A stretch of 5,293 nucleotides of DNA, from the NCBI GenBank assembly GCA_002716645.1, contig PBBR01000008.1, forward strand, positions 31,063 through 36,355. The letters are read 5' to 3'. This DNA comes from Chloroflexota bacterium. GTDB lineage: Bacteria > Chloroflexota > Dehalococcoidia > UBA3495. Positions 1-5,293 of the stretch are shown piece after piece. Every line of letters starts with the position of its first letter. The first letter of the stretch is position 1. The notes beneath the pieces are model-generated. The model searched no databases. It was not told where the DNA came from and was given only the letters and a program-made list of their open reading frames with translations. The position numbers and the translations under genes are program-made.

Positions 1-9
1 AAGCAGACT

Positions 10-1161
10 GTGGGACCTCGTGAGCTACGTACTGGTTACACCACAGGTTCTACCGCTGCTGCTGCTGCTAAAGCTGCTGTAATGAGATTGCTGTCCGGTG
101 ATGAGGTGCCGACAGTTCTCATTGATTTGCCTATAGGTCAATCAGCTGAATTAACTATCCACAGGTATGACATAATTGATTCTGAACATGTTTTATGTTC
201 TGTGATAAAAGATGGAGGAGATGATCCTGACGCTACTCATGGAGCAGAGATATGCGTAAAAGTCTCACGTGACCACACTCGTAGCGGTGTCACGATAACT
301 AGAGGCGAGGGTGTTGGGCTTGTGACACGTCCTGGGACTGGAATAGACGTAGGAGAACCGGCTGTCACTAGGGTGCCTAGGAGAATGATTGTTGAATCTA
401 TTCAACAGGCTGCCGTAAGCCAGGGATTTGATCCTGAAACTGGCTTCATAGTGGAAATATCAGTTCCCGGTGGAGAGGAAATTGCGCTGAAAACTACTAA
501 CTCTAGGCTGGGGGTTTTGGGTGGTATATCGATTCTTGGAAGTACAGGCGTCGTGCAACCCTTCTCTACTGCTTCTTGGAGAGCGAGTGTGCATTTAGCG
601 ATAGATGTAGCCGCGACCAACGGATTATCTCATTTAGTGCTATCTACCGGGACCCGAAGTGAAGAATTTTCGAAACCACTATTAGCTCTTCCTGAAATGG
701 CTTATATAGAGGCTGGAATATTTAGCGGGCCAGCTCTCAAAAGATGTACTATGCGCAATGTTAAGAGAGCTACACACGTTGGTATGGTTGGTAAGTTCTC
801 CAAAATGGCTATGGGGTATTTTGTAACTCATGTCGCTGGAAACCGTGTTGACACTGAATTTTTAGCTAGTCTTGCATCAGATTGTGGCGCAGCACCAGCA
901 GTGCAGCAAGAGATAAAAGAAGCTAGTAGTGCGAGGCACTTTCAAGAGATTGCTCAAGAAAATGATTTGATGAATGTCTTCCCTGTGATGTGTAGAATGG
1001 TATGCGAAGAAAGTCACAAGCTACTTGGTCAGCAGTCGAGTGATTTGATCGTAGATGCGATGTGCTTTGATTTTGATGGCACCCTTCTTGCGAGCGCATC
1101 AACTTCTTCCGAGGGCATCCCTCACCTTGATCAAAAGGACGTGAGTGGTTCCAGTGGTTAA
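10..1161 (+). CDS. cbiD: Cobalt-precorrin-5B (C1)-methyltransferase CbiD, 5' end uncertain
   Basis: CbiD uses S-adenosylmethionine (SAM) to methylate C1 of cobalt-precorrin-5B, giving cobalt-precorrin-6A in the anaerobic cobalamin route; it is cytoplasmic. Family hallmarks run the whole length (numbering from the GTG at 10): the N-terminal LRTGYTTGSTAAAAAKAA (6-23), GDDPDATHGAEI (70-81), TRPGTGIDVGEPAV (106-119) followed by PRRMI, TTNSRLGVLGGISILGSTG (162-180), and the GKFSKMAMGYFVTH segment (261-274). At 383 residues it is close to the usual length. The start is not settled: the frame stays open to the window edge (codons at 1, 4 and 7 are sense), there is no clear Shine-Dalgarno site before the GTG, and homologues often have a few to some fifteen residues before LRxGYTTG, so the true start may lie upstream. 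The last 17 bases overlap cbiT. The TTH segment continues as VAGNRVDTEFLA rather than the common HSxxaD form. Identification is secure; the start is weak. Confidence 0.95.
   Translation: MGPRELRTGYTTGSTAAAAAKAAVMRLLSGDEVPTVLIDLPIGQSAELTIHRYDIIDSEHVLCSVIKDGGDDPDATHGAEICVKVSRDHTRSGVTITRGEGVGLVTRPGTGIDVGEPAVTRVPRRMIVESIQQAAVSQGFDPETGFIVEISVPGGEEIALKTTNSRLGVLGGISILGSTGVVQPFSTASWRASVHLAIDVAATNGLSHLVLSTGTRSEEFSKPLLALPEMAYIEAGIFSGPALKRCTMRNVKRATHVGMVGKFSKMAMGYFVTHVAGNRVDTEFLASLASDCGAAPAVQQEIKEASSARHFQEIAQENDLMNVFPVMCRMVCEESHKLLGQQSSDLIVDAMCFDFDGTLLASASTSSEGIPHLDQKDVSGSSG
1135..1139 (+). promoter_or_regulatory. Ribosome binding site for cbiT, inside the cbiD 3' end
   Basis: AAGGA lies 5 bases before the GTG at 1145 and within the coding sequence of cbiD. 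This spacing supports the GTG at 1145 over the in-frame GTG at 1154 (spacing 14). Because the site and start sit upstream of the cbiD stop codon, cbiT translation is probably coupled to that of cbiD. Confidence 0.6.
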
Positions 1162-1753
1162 TAATGTACATTCGCGTTATGGGTTCCCTGATGAAGTTTT
1201 TGAACAAAGGACTCCACTGGTTGGTCAGATTACTAAGAAGGAAATACGTGCAGTCAGTATTCATAGCTTAGGTCTGAGACCGGACAGTGTCTTGTGGGAC
1301 ATAGGTTCTGGATCAGGGTCAGTTGCTATAGAGTCAAGTCATATTGTGACGTCAGGAATTGTATATGCGATAGAGAAGGATATGAAAAGCATAGATATAT
1401 TAAGAAACAATGTTGATAATTATGGATCTGGTAACGTCGAGATTGTAGTGGGTGAAGCTCCAGAAGTGTTAGATAATCTTGAAGATCCAGACTCAATATT
1501 TGTTGGTGGGAGCGGCGGTAGCTTGAAAGGGATTTTAGAACTGTCTAGGACTAGAATGAAAAAGGGTGGGCGGATAGTTGTGAATCTCGCTCTGTTGGAA
1601 CGCACGCAGAAGGTGTATGACGATATGAAAGCCTTGGGATTTTCAAGCGAATTGGTAATGATCAATGCATCTAGATCAAAAGAGATGCTGGAAGGTTCAC
1701 TAAGATTGCAAGCACTGAATCCTGTATTCATAGTAACAGGCACTTTAAACTAG
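1145..1753 (+). CDS. cbiT: Cobalt-precorrin-6B (C15)-methyltransferase, decarboxylating, CbiT
   Basis: CbiT is a class I SAM methyltransferase that methylates C15 of the corrin precursor and decarboxylates the C12 acetate side chain, giving cobalt-precorrin-8. The N-terminal family signature GFPDEVFE (13-20) and QITKKEIRA (28-36) are present. The SAM-binding motif I is VLWDIGSGSGSVAIE (49-63), followed by the acidic strand end YAIEKD (74-79), GEAPEVL (103-109), the typical FVGGSGGSL (119-127) and GGRIVVNLALLE (141-152). The length of 202 residues fits a stand-alone CbiT; there is no CbiE (C5-methyltransferase) domain fused to it, as in CbiET or CobL proteins. The GTG at 1145 is chosen from the AAGGA 5 bases upstream and the family-typical N-terminus close after it; it overlaps cbiD by 17 bases. 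The next gene, cbiL, follows after 10 bases. Confidence in function is high from several diagnostic motifs. Confidence 0.95.
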   Translation: MVPVVNNVHSRYGFPDEVFEQRTPLVGQITKKEIRAVSIHSLGLRPDSVLWDIGSGSGSVAIESSHIVTSGIVYAIEKDMKSIDILRNNVDNYGSGNVEIVVGEAPEVLDNLEDPDSIFVGGSGGSLKGILELSRTRMKKGGRIVVNLALLERTQKVYDDMKALGFSSELVMINASRSKEMLEGSLRLQALNPVFIVTGTLN

Positions 1754-1757
1754 GGAG
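1753..1757 (+). promoter_or_regulatory. Ribosome binding site for cbiL
   Basis: GGGAG overlaps the last base of the cbiT stop codon and stands 6 bases before the GTG at 1764. It supports that GTG as the cbiL start; no competing start with a better site is seen before the conserved YGVGVGPGDPELL segment. Confidence 0.6.
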
Positions 1758-1763
1758 CGATTT

Positions 1764-2468
1764 GTGAGTAAAGGCACACTTTACGGTGTAGGGGTAGGCC
1801 CCGGTGATCCGGAGCTGCTAACGATAAAAGCTCAGAGGGTGTTGACAGAGGTTTCGGTGGTATGTATGCCCCAGTCAGAGACAAGCTCTGAGAGTTTTGC
1901 GTACTCTATTGCCAAAGGTTTTATAGATGAGACTCGCCAAGATATAATGCGAGTTCCATTTCCTACTGACGATGAAGCTGGAGCCCTATCAGCTTGGGTA
2001 GGGGCGTCCGAAGAAATTGCGGGCATCCTGCAAAATGGCATCGATGTGGCCTTCATAACTGAGGGTGACCCAATGCTTTATAGTACATTTTCGTATGTAT
2101 TGGAAAGCATAAAAAGCAATCACCCCGATTTGACAGTTGAGATAGTGCCAGGAGTTTCCTCTGTGATGGCAGCAGCGGCGAGTGCTAGTGTCCCATTAGT
2201 TACCCATGGTCAGCGTTTGGCTATACTACCAGCTGTGTACGGTATTGATGACCTAAGTGAGGCGATAGCTAATTACGATACTATAGTTCTAATGAAAGTA
2301 AATCGGACCTTGATACAAGCATTAGCGAATTTAGAACAACTCGGATTGGCGGGTAAAGGGATTTATGTTAGGAGAGCATCTACTAGTAGCGAAGAAGTTG
2401 TAAGAGACCTCAACCAGCTGTCTAGTGAAGATCTCGATTATTTTTCATTATTGATAATTAGGAAGTGA
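1764..2468 (+). CDS. cbiL: Cobalt-precorrin-2 (C20)-methyltransferase CbiL
   Basis: CbiL transfers a methyl group from SAM to C20 of cobalt-precorrin-2 (cobalt-sirohydrochlorin), the first methylation dedicated to the cobalamin branch. It belongs to the two-domain tetrapyrrole methylase family. Seen in order: the N-terminal SAM/substrate loop YGVGVGPGDPELLTIKA (7-23), TEGDPMLYSTFSYV (99-112), VEIVPGVSSVMAAAA (125-139) and the C-terminal YFSLLIIRK (226-234), which is typical of CbiL/CobI. The MPQSETSSESFAYSIA stretch (35-50) also fits CbiL/CobI, where this part after the first helix is characteristic, and separates it from CbiF and CbiH. The length of 234 residues is normal. The GTG start is supported by GGGAG at 1753-1757. 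It sits between cbiT and cbiF, as in the Bacillus megaterium type gene order. From sequence alone, the cobalt-bound (CbiL) versus cobalt-free (CobI) substrate is inferred from the CbiD/CbiG company, not from a residue. Confidence 0.94.
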   Translation: MSKGTLYGVGVGPGDPELLTIKAQRVLTEVSVVCMPQSETSSESFAYSIAKGFIDETRQDIMRVPFPTDDEAGALSAWVGASEEIAGILQNGIDVAFITEGDPMLYSTFSYVLESIKSNHPDLTVEIVPGVSSVMAAAASASVPLVTHGQRLAILPAVYGIDDLSEAIANYDTIVLMKVNRTLIQALANLEQLGLAGKGIYVRRASTSSEEVVRDLNQLSSEDLDYFSLLIIRK

Positions 2469-2474
2469 GTATTT

Positions 2475-3338
2475 ATGAATAAAATGAATGGGAAAGTTTA
2501 CTTTGTTGGTGGTGGTCCTGGTGACCCAGAATTACTGACTCTAAAAGCAAAGAGGATCATTGAAGAGTCTGATGTAGTTATATATGCCGATTCGTTGGTC
2601 CCAGAGGAAGTAGTAGCTTACGCTAATGAGAACGCGGAAGTGTACGGCAGTAAGACTATGGCTCTACCACAAATTATGGAAGTTACTCTGAAGGCTGTTT
2701 CTGAAGGGAAGACCGTTGCACGCGTTCAGAGCGGAGATCCATCGATCTACGGTGCAATATTGGAACAAATGAGAATTTTAGAATCTGAAAATATAGATTA
2801 TGAAATAATTCCAGGGGTTAGTTCGGCATTTGCGGCAGCTGCAGTGCTAAAAGCAGAGCTGACAGTTCCAGAAATATCTCAAAGTATTATTATGACCAGG
2901 GCTGAAGGACGTGTGTCTTTACCTGAAGGTGAGGATTTGAAAAGCTTGGCTTCACATGGATGCTCCTTGGTAATATTCTTGAGTGTAACTAGGATGACCA
3001 AAATTGTAAGGGAACTGCGATCTGCCGGGTATAGCAAAGATACCCCAATTGCCGTAGCATATCGAGTTGGTTGGCCTGAGGAATTGGTAATCAGGGGTAC
3101 TTTGGCTGATATAGCTGCAAAAGTCAGAGAGGCCAAAATAACTCTCCAAGCAGTGATCATTGTAGGTCAGGCTGTGAATCCCGACGTTAGACTACCAGAT
3201 TCAACCAGATCAGAGGACCGTGCTTCGTCTCATTTATATTCGGAGACTTATACCCACCTATATCGTAAAGCTTCACGTCGTAATAGGTCGTCAGCCAAGG
3301 ATAAGGCCGTTGCGGCTGGTGATTCAGTAAAAGCGTAG
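2475..3338 (+). CDS. cbiF: Cobalt-precorrin-4 (C11)-methyltransferase CbiF
   Basis: CbiF methylates C11 of cobalt-precorrin-4 with SAM to give cobalt-precorrin-5A, the substrate of CbiG encoded next. It is a tetrapyrrole methylase: YFVGGGPGDPELLTLKA (9-25), VVIYADSLVPEEV (34-46), RVQSGDPSIYGAI (83-95), YEIIPGVSSAFAAAA (109-123), the CbiF/CobM marker TRAEGR (141-146) with LPEGEDLKSLASHG (149-162) and IFLSV (167-171), then AVAYRVGWPEE (193-203). The C-terminal SHLYSETYTHLYRKA (252-266) matches the family's usual ending. A basic, serine- and alanine-rich tail of about 21 residues (267-287) follows and makes the protein somewhat longer (287) than typical CbiF. The ATG at 2475 is 11 bases after AGGA (2460-2463); a second in-frame ATG at 2484 has a worse spacing but would also leave all motifs intact. 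cbiG starts 5 bases after the stop. Confidence 0.95.
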   Translation: MNKMNGKVYFVGGGPGDPELLTLKAKRIIEESDVVIYADSLVPEEVVAYANENAEVYGSKTMALPQIMEVTLKAVSEGKTVARVQSGDPSIYGAILEQMRILESENIDYEIIPGVSSAFAAAAVLKAELTVPEISQSIIMTRAEGRVSLPEGEDLKSLASHGCSLVIFLSVTRMTKIVRELRSAGYSKDTPIAVAYRVGWPEELVIRGTLADIAAKVREAKITLQAVIIVGQAVNPDVRLPDSTRSEDRASSHLYSETYTHLYRKASRRNRSSAKDKAVAAGDSVKA

Positions 3339-3343
3339 GGTTA

Positions 3344-4462
3344 ATGTCTAAGACGGCTATAGTAGCAGTGTCCAAAAATGGATCTGTACTTGGTAGTAGG
3401 CTGAAACAGGCATATCGGGATCAAGCTGATTTATATGTTGATAATAGATTCTGTGAATATGCTAGTGATTATATAAGCTATAATCTTCCGCTTCGTCCTA
3501 TCATCAGTAGAGTATTTTATAGCTACGATATTATAATTTTGTTCCTTCCTGTAGGCGCGTCTGTCAGATTAATTGCTCCGTATCTTAAAACCAAGTCAGT
3601 TGACCCTGCGGTAATTTGTGTAGATGAAATGGGTAAATTTGCAGTCAGCCTTGTGTCTGGACATGTAGGAGGTGCTGATAAGGCTACGCAGCAAGTTGCC
3701 GATGTTATAGGGTCCATTCCGGTGATTACCTCTGCTTCCCATGTACTGGAAAGCTTATCGATAGATCTCTTGGCGAAAGAGTCGGGCTGGGTCTTAGTAA
3801 GTGACTCTGTGATGATTACCAGGGCAAGCGCCATGATCATAAACGGTGGGAGTATTGGCATTTATCAGGATAGTGGACAGAGGGATTGGGTCATGGGACT
3901 GGAATCCTTGGCGAATATCGTCAAGCAGCATGATGATTTAGAAGCGTTATTGGCTGATTGTGTAGATGTTAGATTGGTTGTAACTGATCTGAATGTAGAA
4001 AGGGGATTCAAGTCTGCTTCACAAGATGGGAAGAATATAGTGGTATATCATCCTAAGTCTTTAGTGGTAGGAATGGGGTGTCGGAGAGGCGTTTCTGTTG
4101 ACAAATTGAATCAGTTGTTAACTGATTCTTTTGAGGAAGTTGGGCTTTCTTTGTCTAGTATCTTGGCTTTTGCGACAGCTGAGATAAAACAAAATGAACC
4201 AGGGTTAATAGAGTTAACTGAAAAATATGGAGTGCCTTTGTATACTTACAGTGTTGAAGCATTGAATAATGTTTTCAGTAAAGAGTCTGACAGTAAATGG
4301 GACTTTCAATTAGACAGATCAGAAAAAGCTCACAATCTTCTAGGAGTATGGGGTGTTTCTGAGCCATCTTCAATTTTGGCAGCTGATTCGGTCGATCTAG
4401 TGATGAGTAAACGTAGAAGTGACTGTGCTACGGTGGCAGTTACACGTATTAAGGAAAATTAA
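3344..4462 (+). CDS. cbiG: Cobalt-precorrin-5A hydrolase CbiG
   Basis: CbiG opens the delta-lactone of cobalt-precorrin-5A and releases the two-carbon unit (acetaldehyde), giving cobalt-precorrin-5B for CbiD. Its presence marks the anaerobic pathway. The N-terminal domain (about 1-135) contains FLPVGASVRLIAPYL (67-81), the signature DPAVICVDEMGKFAVSLVSGHVGGAD (from residue 87), and PVITSASHV (126-134). A middle region (about 136-230) starts with SIDLLAKESGW. The C-terminal CbiG_C domain (about 238-370) shows SLVVGMGCRRGVS (239-251), AEIKQNEPGLIEL (279-291), GVPLYTYSVEAL (296-307), GVSEPSSILAA (337-347) and VMSKRRSDCATVAVTRI (353-369). Length 372 is ordinary for a full-length CbiG. The usual ITTATD motif reads ITSASH, so a normally acidic residue is histidine (H133). 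The Shine-Dalgarno site is weak (AGGG, 3 bases before the ATG), which suggests translation coupled to cbiF. The catalytic residues of CbiG are not well defined, so activity cannot be judged from this change. Confidence 0.94.
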   Translation: MSKTAIVAVSKNGSVLGSRLKQAYRDQADLYVDNRFCEYASDYISYNLPLRPIISRVFYSYDIIILFLPVGASVRLIAPYLKTKSVDPAVICVDEMGKFAVSLVSGHVGGADKATQQVADVIGSIPVITSASHVLESLSIDLLAKESGWVLVSDSVMITRASAMIINGGSIGIYQDSGQRDWVMGLESLANIVKQHDDLEALLADCVDVRLVVTDLNVERGFKSASQDGKNIVVYHPKSLVVGMGCRRGVSVDKLNQLLTDSFEEVGLSLSSILAFATAEIKQNEPGLIELTEKYGVPLYTYSVEALNNVFSKESDSKWDFQLDRSEKAHNLLGVWGVSEPSSILAADSVDLVMSKRRSDCATVAVTRIKEN

Positions 4463-4465
4463 AGA

Positions 4466-4507
4466 ATGCCTGGTTTAGGATGTTTGAGTGGTATATATGA
4501 CAAATAG
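4466..4507 (+). other. Possible 13-codon mini-ORF overlapping the cbiH start
   Basis: An ATG at 4466 opens a 13-codon frame (MPGLGCLSGIYDK) that ends with TAG at 4505-4507, so it runs over both candidate cbiH starts in a different frame. AAGGA at 4451-4455, inside the end of cbiG, stands 10 bases before this ATG. It could couple cbiH translation to upstream ribosomes or be chance. There is no family evidence that it encodes a functional peptide. Confidence 0.15.
4477..4480 (+). promoter_or_regulatory. Ribosome binding site deciding the cbiH start
   Basis: AGGA lies 7 bases before the GTG at 4488. A TGA stop at 4485-4487 is directly in front of that GTG in the same frame, so only the GTG at 4488 or the ATG at 4497 can start the gene before the conserved GRISLIGLGPGD segment. 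The AGGA favours the GTG; a weaker GAGTGG (4486-4491) would serve the ATG. Confidence 0.5.
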
Positions 4508-5276
4508 CGCAATCAATACAGGTAGGATCTCCCTCATAGGATTAGGCCCTGGTGATCGTAATATGGCCACGCCCAGCGCTGTGGATATTATTCGCAATTG
4601 TGACGTTGTTGTAGGGTATAAAGGATACATAGATCAAATAACAGACCTAATATCCGACCAAATATTAGTATCAATGGAATTAGGAGAGGAACTAGATCGA
4701 GCGAATCGTACTTTTGAGCTTGCTAACTCCGGTCATAGTGTAGCACTCGTATCTTCGGGAGATGCCGGTATATATGGGATGGCCGGACCACTATTTACCA
4801 TTTTGACGGAGCAGGGTTGGGATGGTGTGAATCCAGATGTCCAAGTAATTCCAGGAGTTTCTGCACTTCAGTCAGCGGCATCGCTACTAGGTTCGCCCTT
4901 AATGCAGGATTTTTGTGCTATTAGTCTTAGTGATTTGCTAACACCTTGGGAGATAATCACCAAGCGTATAAAAGCGGCTTCTGTAGGAGATTTTGTCATA
5001 GCAATATACAATCCCAGAAGTAAAGCTCGCCAGAATCATCTGTTAGAAGCGAGGGAAATCTTGTTATCTGATCGTTCTCCAGCAACTCCTGTTGGTCTGG
5101 TAAAGGATGCTTTCCGACCGAATCAATCGTTGTTAATAACAACCTTGGGCGAATTAGATGACAGCATAGGTTTTGTCGATATGTTTACAACTGTCATTAT
5201 AGGTAATTCTACAACCTATCGGCATAAAAACAGAATGGTTACTCCCAGAGGATATGAGCGTAAATTGCATTCTTAA
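4488..5276 (+). CDS. cbiH: Cobalt-precorrin-3 (C17)-methyltransferase, ring-contracting, CbiH
   Basis: CbiH methylates C17 and drives the ring contraction that turns cobalt-precorrin-3 into cobalt-precorrin-4, between the CbiL and CbiF steps. This tetrapyrrole methylase shows ISLIGLGPGDRNMATPSA (14-31), VVGYKGYIDQI (41-51), VALVSSGDAGIYGMAG (85-100), VQVIPGVSALQSAASLLG (118-135), the CbiH/CobJ fingerprint DFCAISLSDLLTPWEII (141-157), GDFVIAIYNPRSKAR (167-181), TPVGLVKDAFRPNQ (200-213) and VDMFTTVIIGNST (230-242) ending in MVTPRGY (250-256). Residues 62-72 read SMELGEELDRA, a variant of the shorter E-x-x-R-a form found in enteric CbiH. At 262 residues it is a simple single-domain form: there is no C-terminal extension like the iron-sulfur-binding one in CbiH60, and only two cysteines (38 and 143). 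It is separated from cbiG by 25 bases, the longest gap in the run. The start is GTG 4488 or, less likely, ATG 4497. Confidence 0.95.
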   Translation: MVYMTNSAINTGRISLIGLGPGDRNMATPSAVDIIRNCDVVVGYKGYIDQITDLISDQILVSMELGEELDRANRTFELANSGHSVALVSSGDAGIYGMAGPLFTILTEQGWDGVNPDVQVIPGVSALQSAASLLGSPLMQDFCAISLSDLLTPWEIITKRIKAASVGDFVIAIYNPRSKARQNHLLEAREILLSDRSPATPVGLVKDAFRPNQSLLITTLGELDDSIGFVDMFTTVIIGNSTTYRHKNRMVTPRGYERKLHS

Positions 5277-5293
5277 ATTGGCATATATTTATA

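Noticed and set aside
1..9. Search for a cobalamin riboswitch or promoter ahead of the operon.
   Set aside because: Only nine bases precede the first possible start and the frame is still open there, so no leader is in the window. Any riboswitch would be further upstream.
1069..1089. DFDGTLL (354-360) near the CbiD C-terminus resembles motif I of HAD-family phosphatases.
   Set aside because: No other HAD motif follows before the stop 24 residues later, and CbiD proteins often have a DFDG-like strand here. It is treated as part of CbiD, not a second domain.
923..1264. Reverse-strand open frame of 113 codons across the cbiD/cbiT junction.
   Set aside because: It lies opposite two well-supported genes, has no recognisable family motifs and its residues look like an antisense shadow.
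2879..3160. Reverse-strand open frames within cbiF, and similar ones opposite cbiD, cbiT, cbiL and cbiG.
   Set aside because: All fall within strongly conserved plus-strand genes and show no domain of their own.
5277..5293. Possible terminator after cbiH.
   Set aside because: The 17 remaining bases are AT-rich but show no GC stem with a T-run; too little sequence to say whether the operon ends here.

Overview
The window is a tightly packed, single-strand run of six cobalamin (vitamin B12) corrin-ring genes, all on the plus strand: cbiD (5' end at or beyond the left edge), cbiT, cbiL, cbiF, cbiG and cbiH. Junctions are a 17-base overlap (cbiD/cbiT), 10 bases (cbiT/cbiL), 6 bases (cbiL/cbiF), 5 bases (cbiF/cbiG) and 25 bases (cbiG/cbiH). 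No internal promoter or terminator is visible, so this is very probably one operon, cut at the left edge and possibly continuing to the right. No gap exceeds 300 bases.

The genes work together in the middle of corrin assembly. In pathway order, CbiL methylates C20 of the cobalt-loaded ring, CbiH methylates C17 and contracts the ring, CbiF methylates C11, CbiG opens the lactone and releases the two-carbon fragment, CbiD methylates C1, and CbiT methylates C15 and decarboxylates the C12 acetate side chain. Having CbiD, CbiG and a separate CbiT, with no CobG-type monooxygenase or CobF, points to the oxygen-independent, early-cobalt-insertion route. Steps missing from the window are the C5 methylation (CbiE), the precorrin-6A reductase (CbiJ/CobK), the mutase (CbiC), the amidase (CbiA) and cobalt insertion.

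The organism is a bacterium with AT-leaning DNA, frequent GTG starts (four of six genes as called) and recognisable Shine-Dalgarno sites. The order D-T-L-F-G resembles the Bacillus megaterium type cob operon (D-ET-L-F-G), except that the CbiE domain is absent. Protein features such as the long-form CbiD and the ELGEELDRA variant in CbiH do not look enterobacterial. An environmental lineage such as Chloroflexota is possible, but this is a guess and cannot be settled from the window.

I found no previously undescribed system. The points of note are the missing CbiE at the place where it is usually found, some divergent family motifs in CbiD and CbiG, and a possible 13-codon mini-ORF overlapping the cbiH start.
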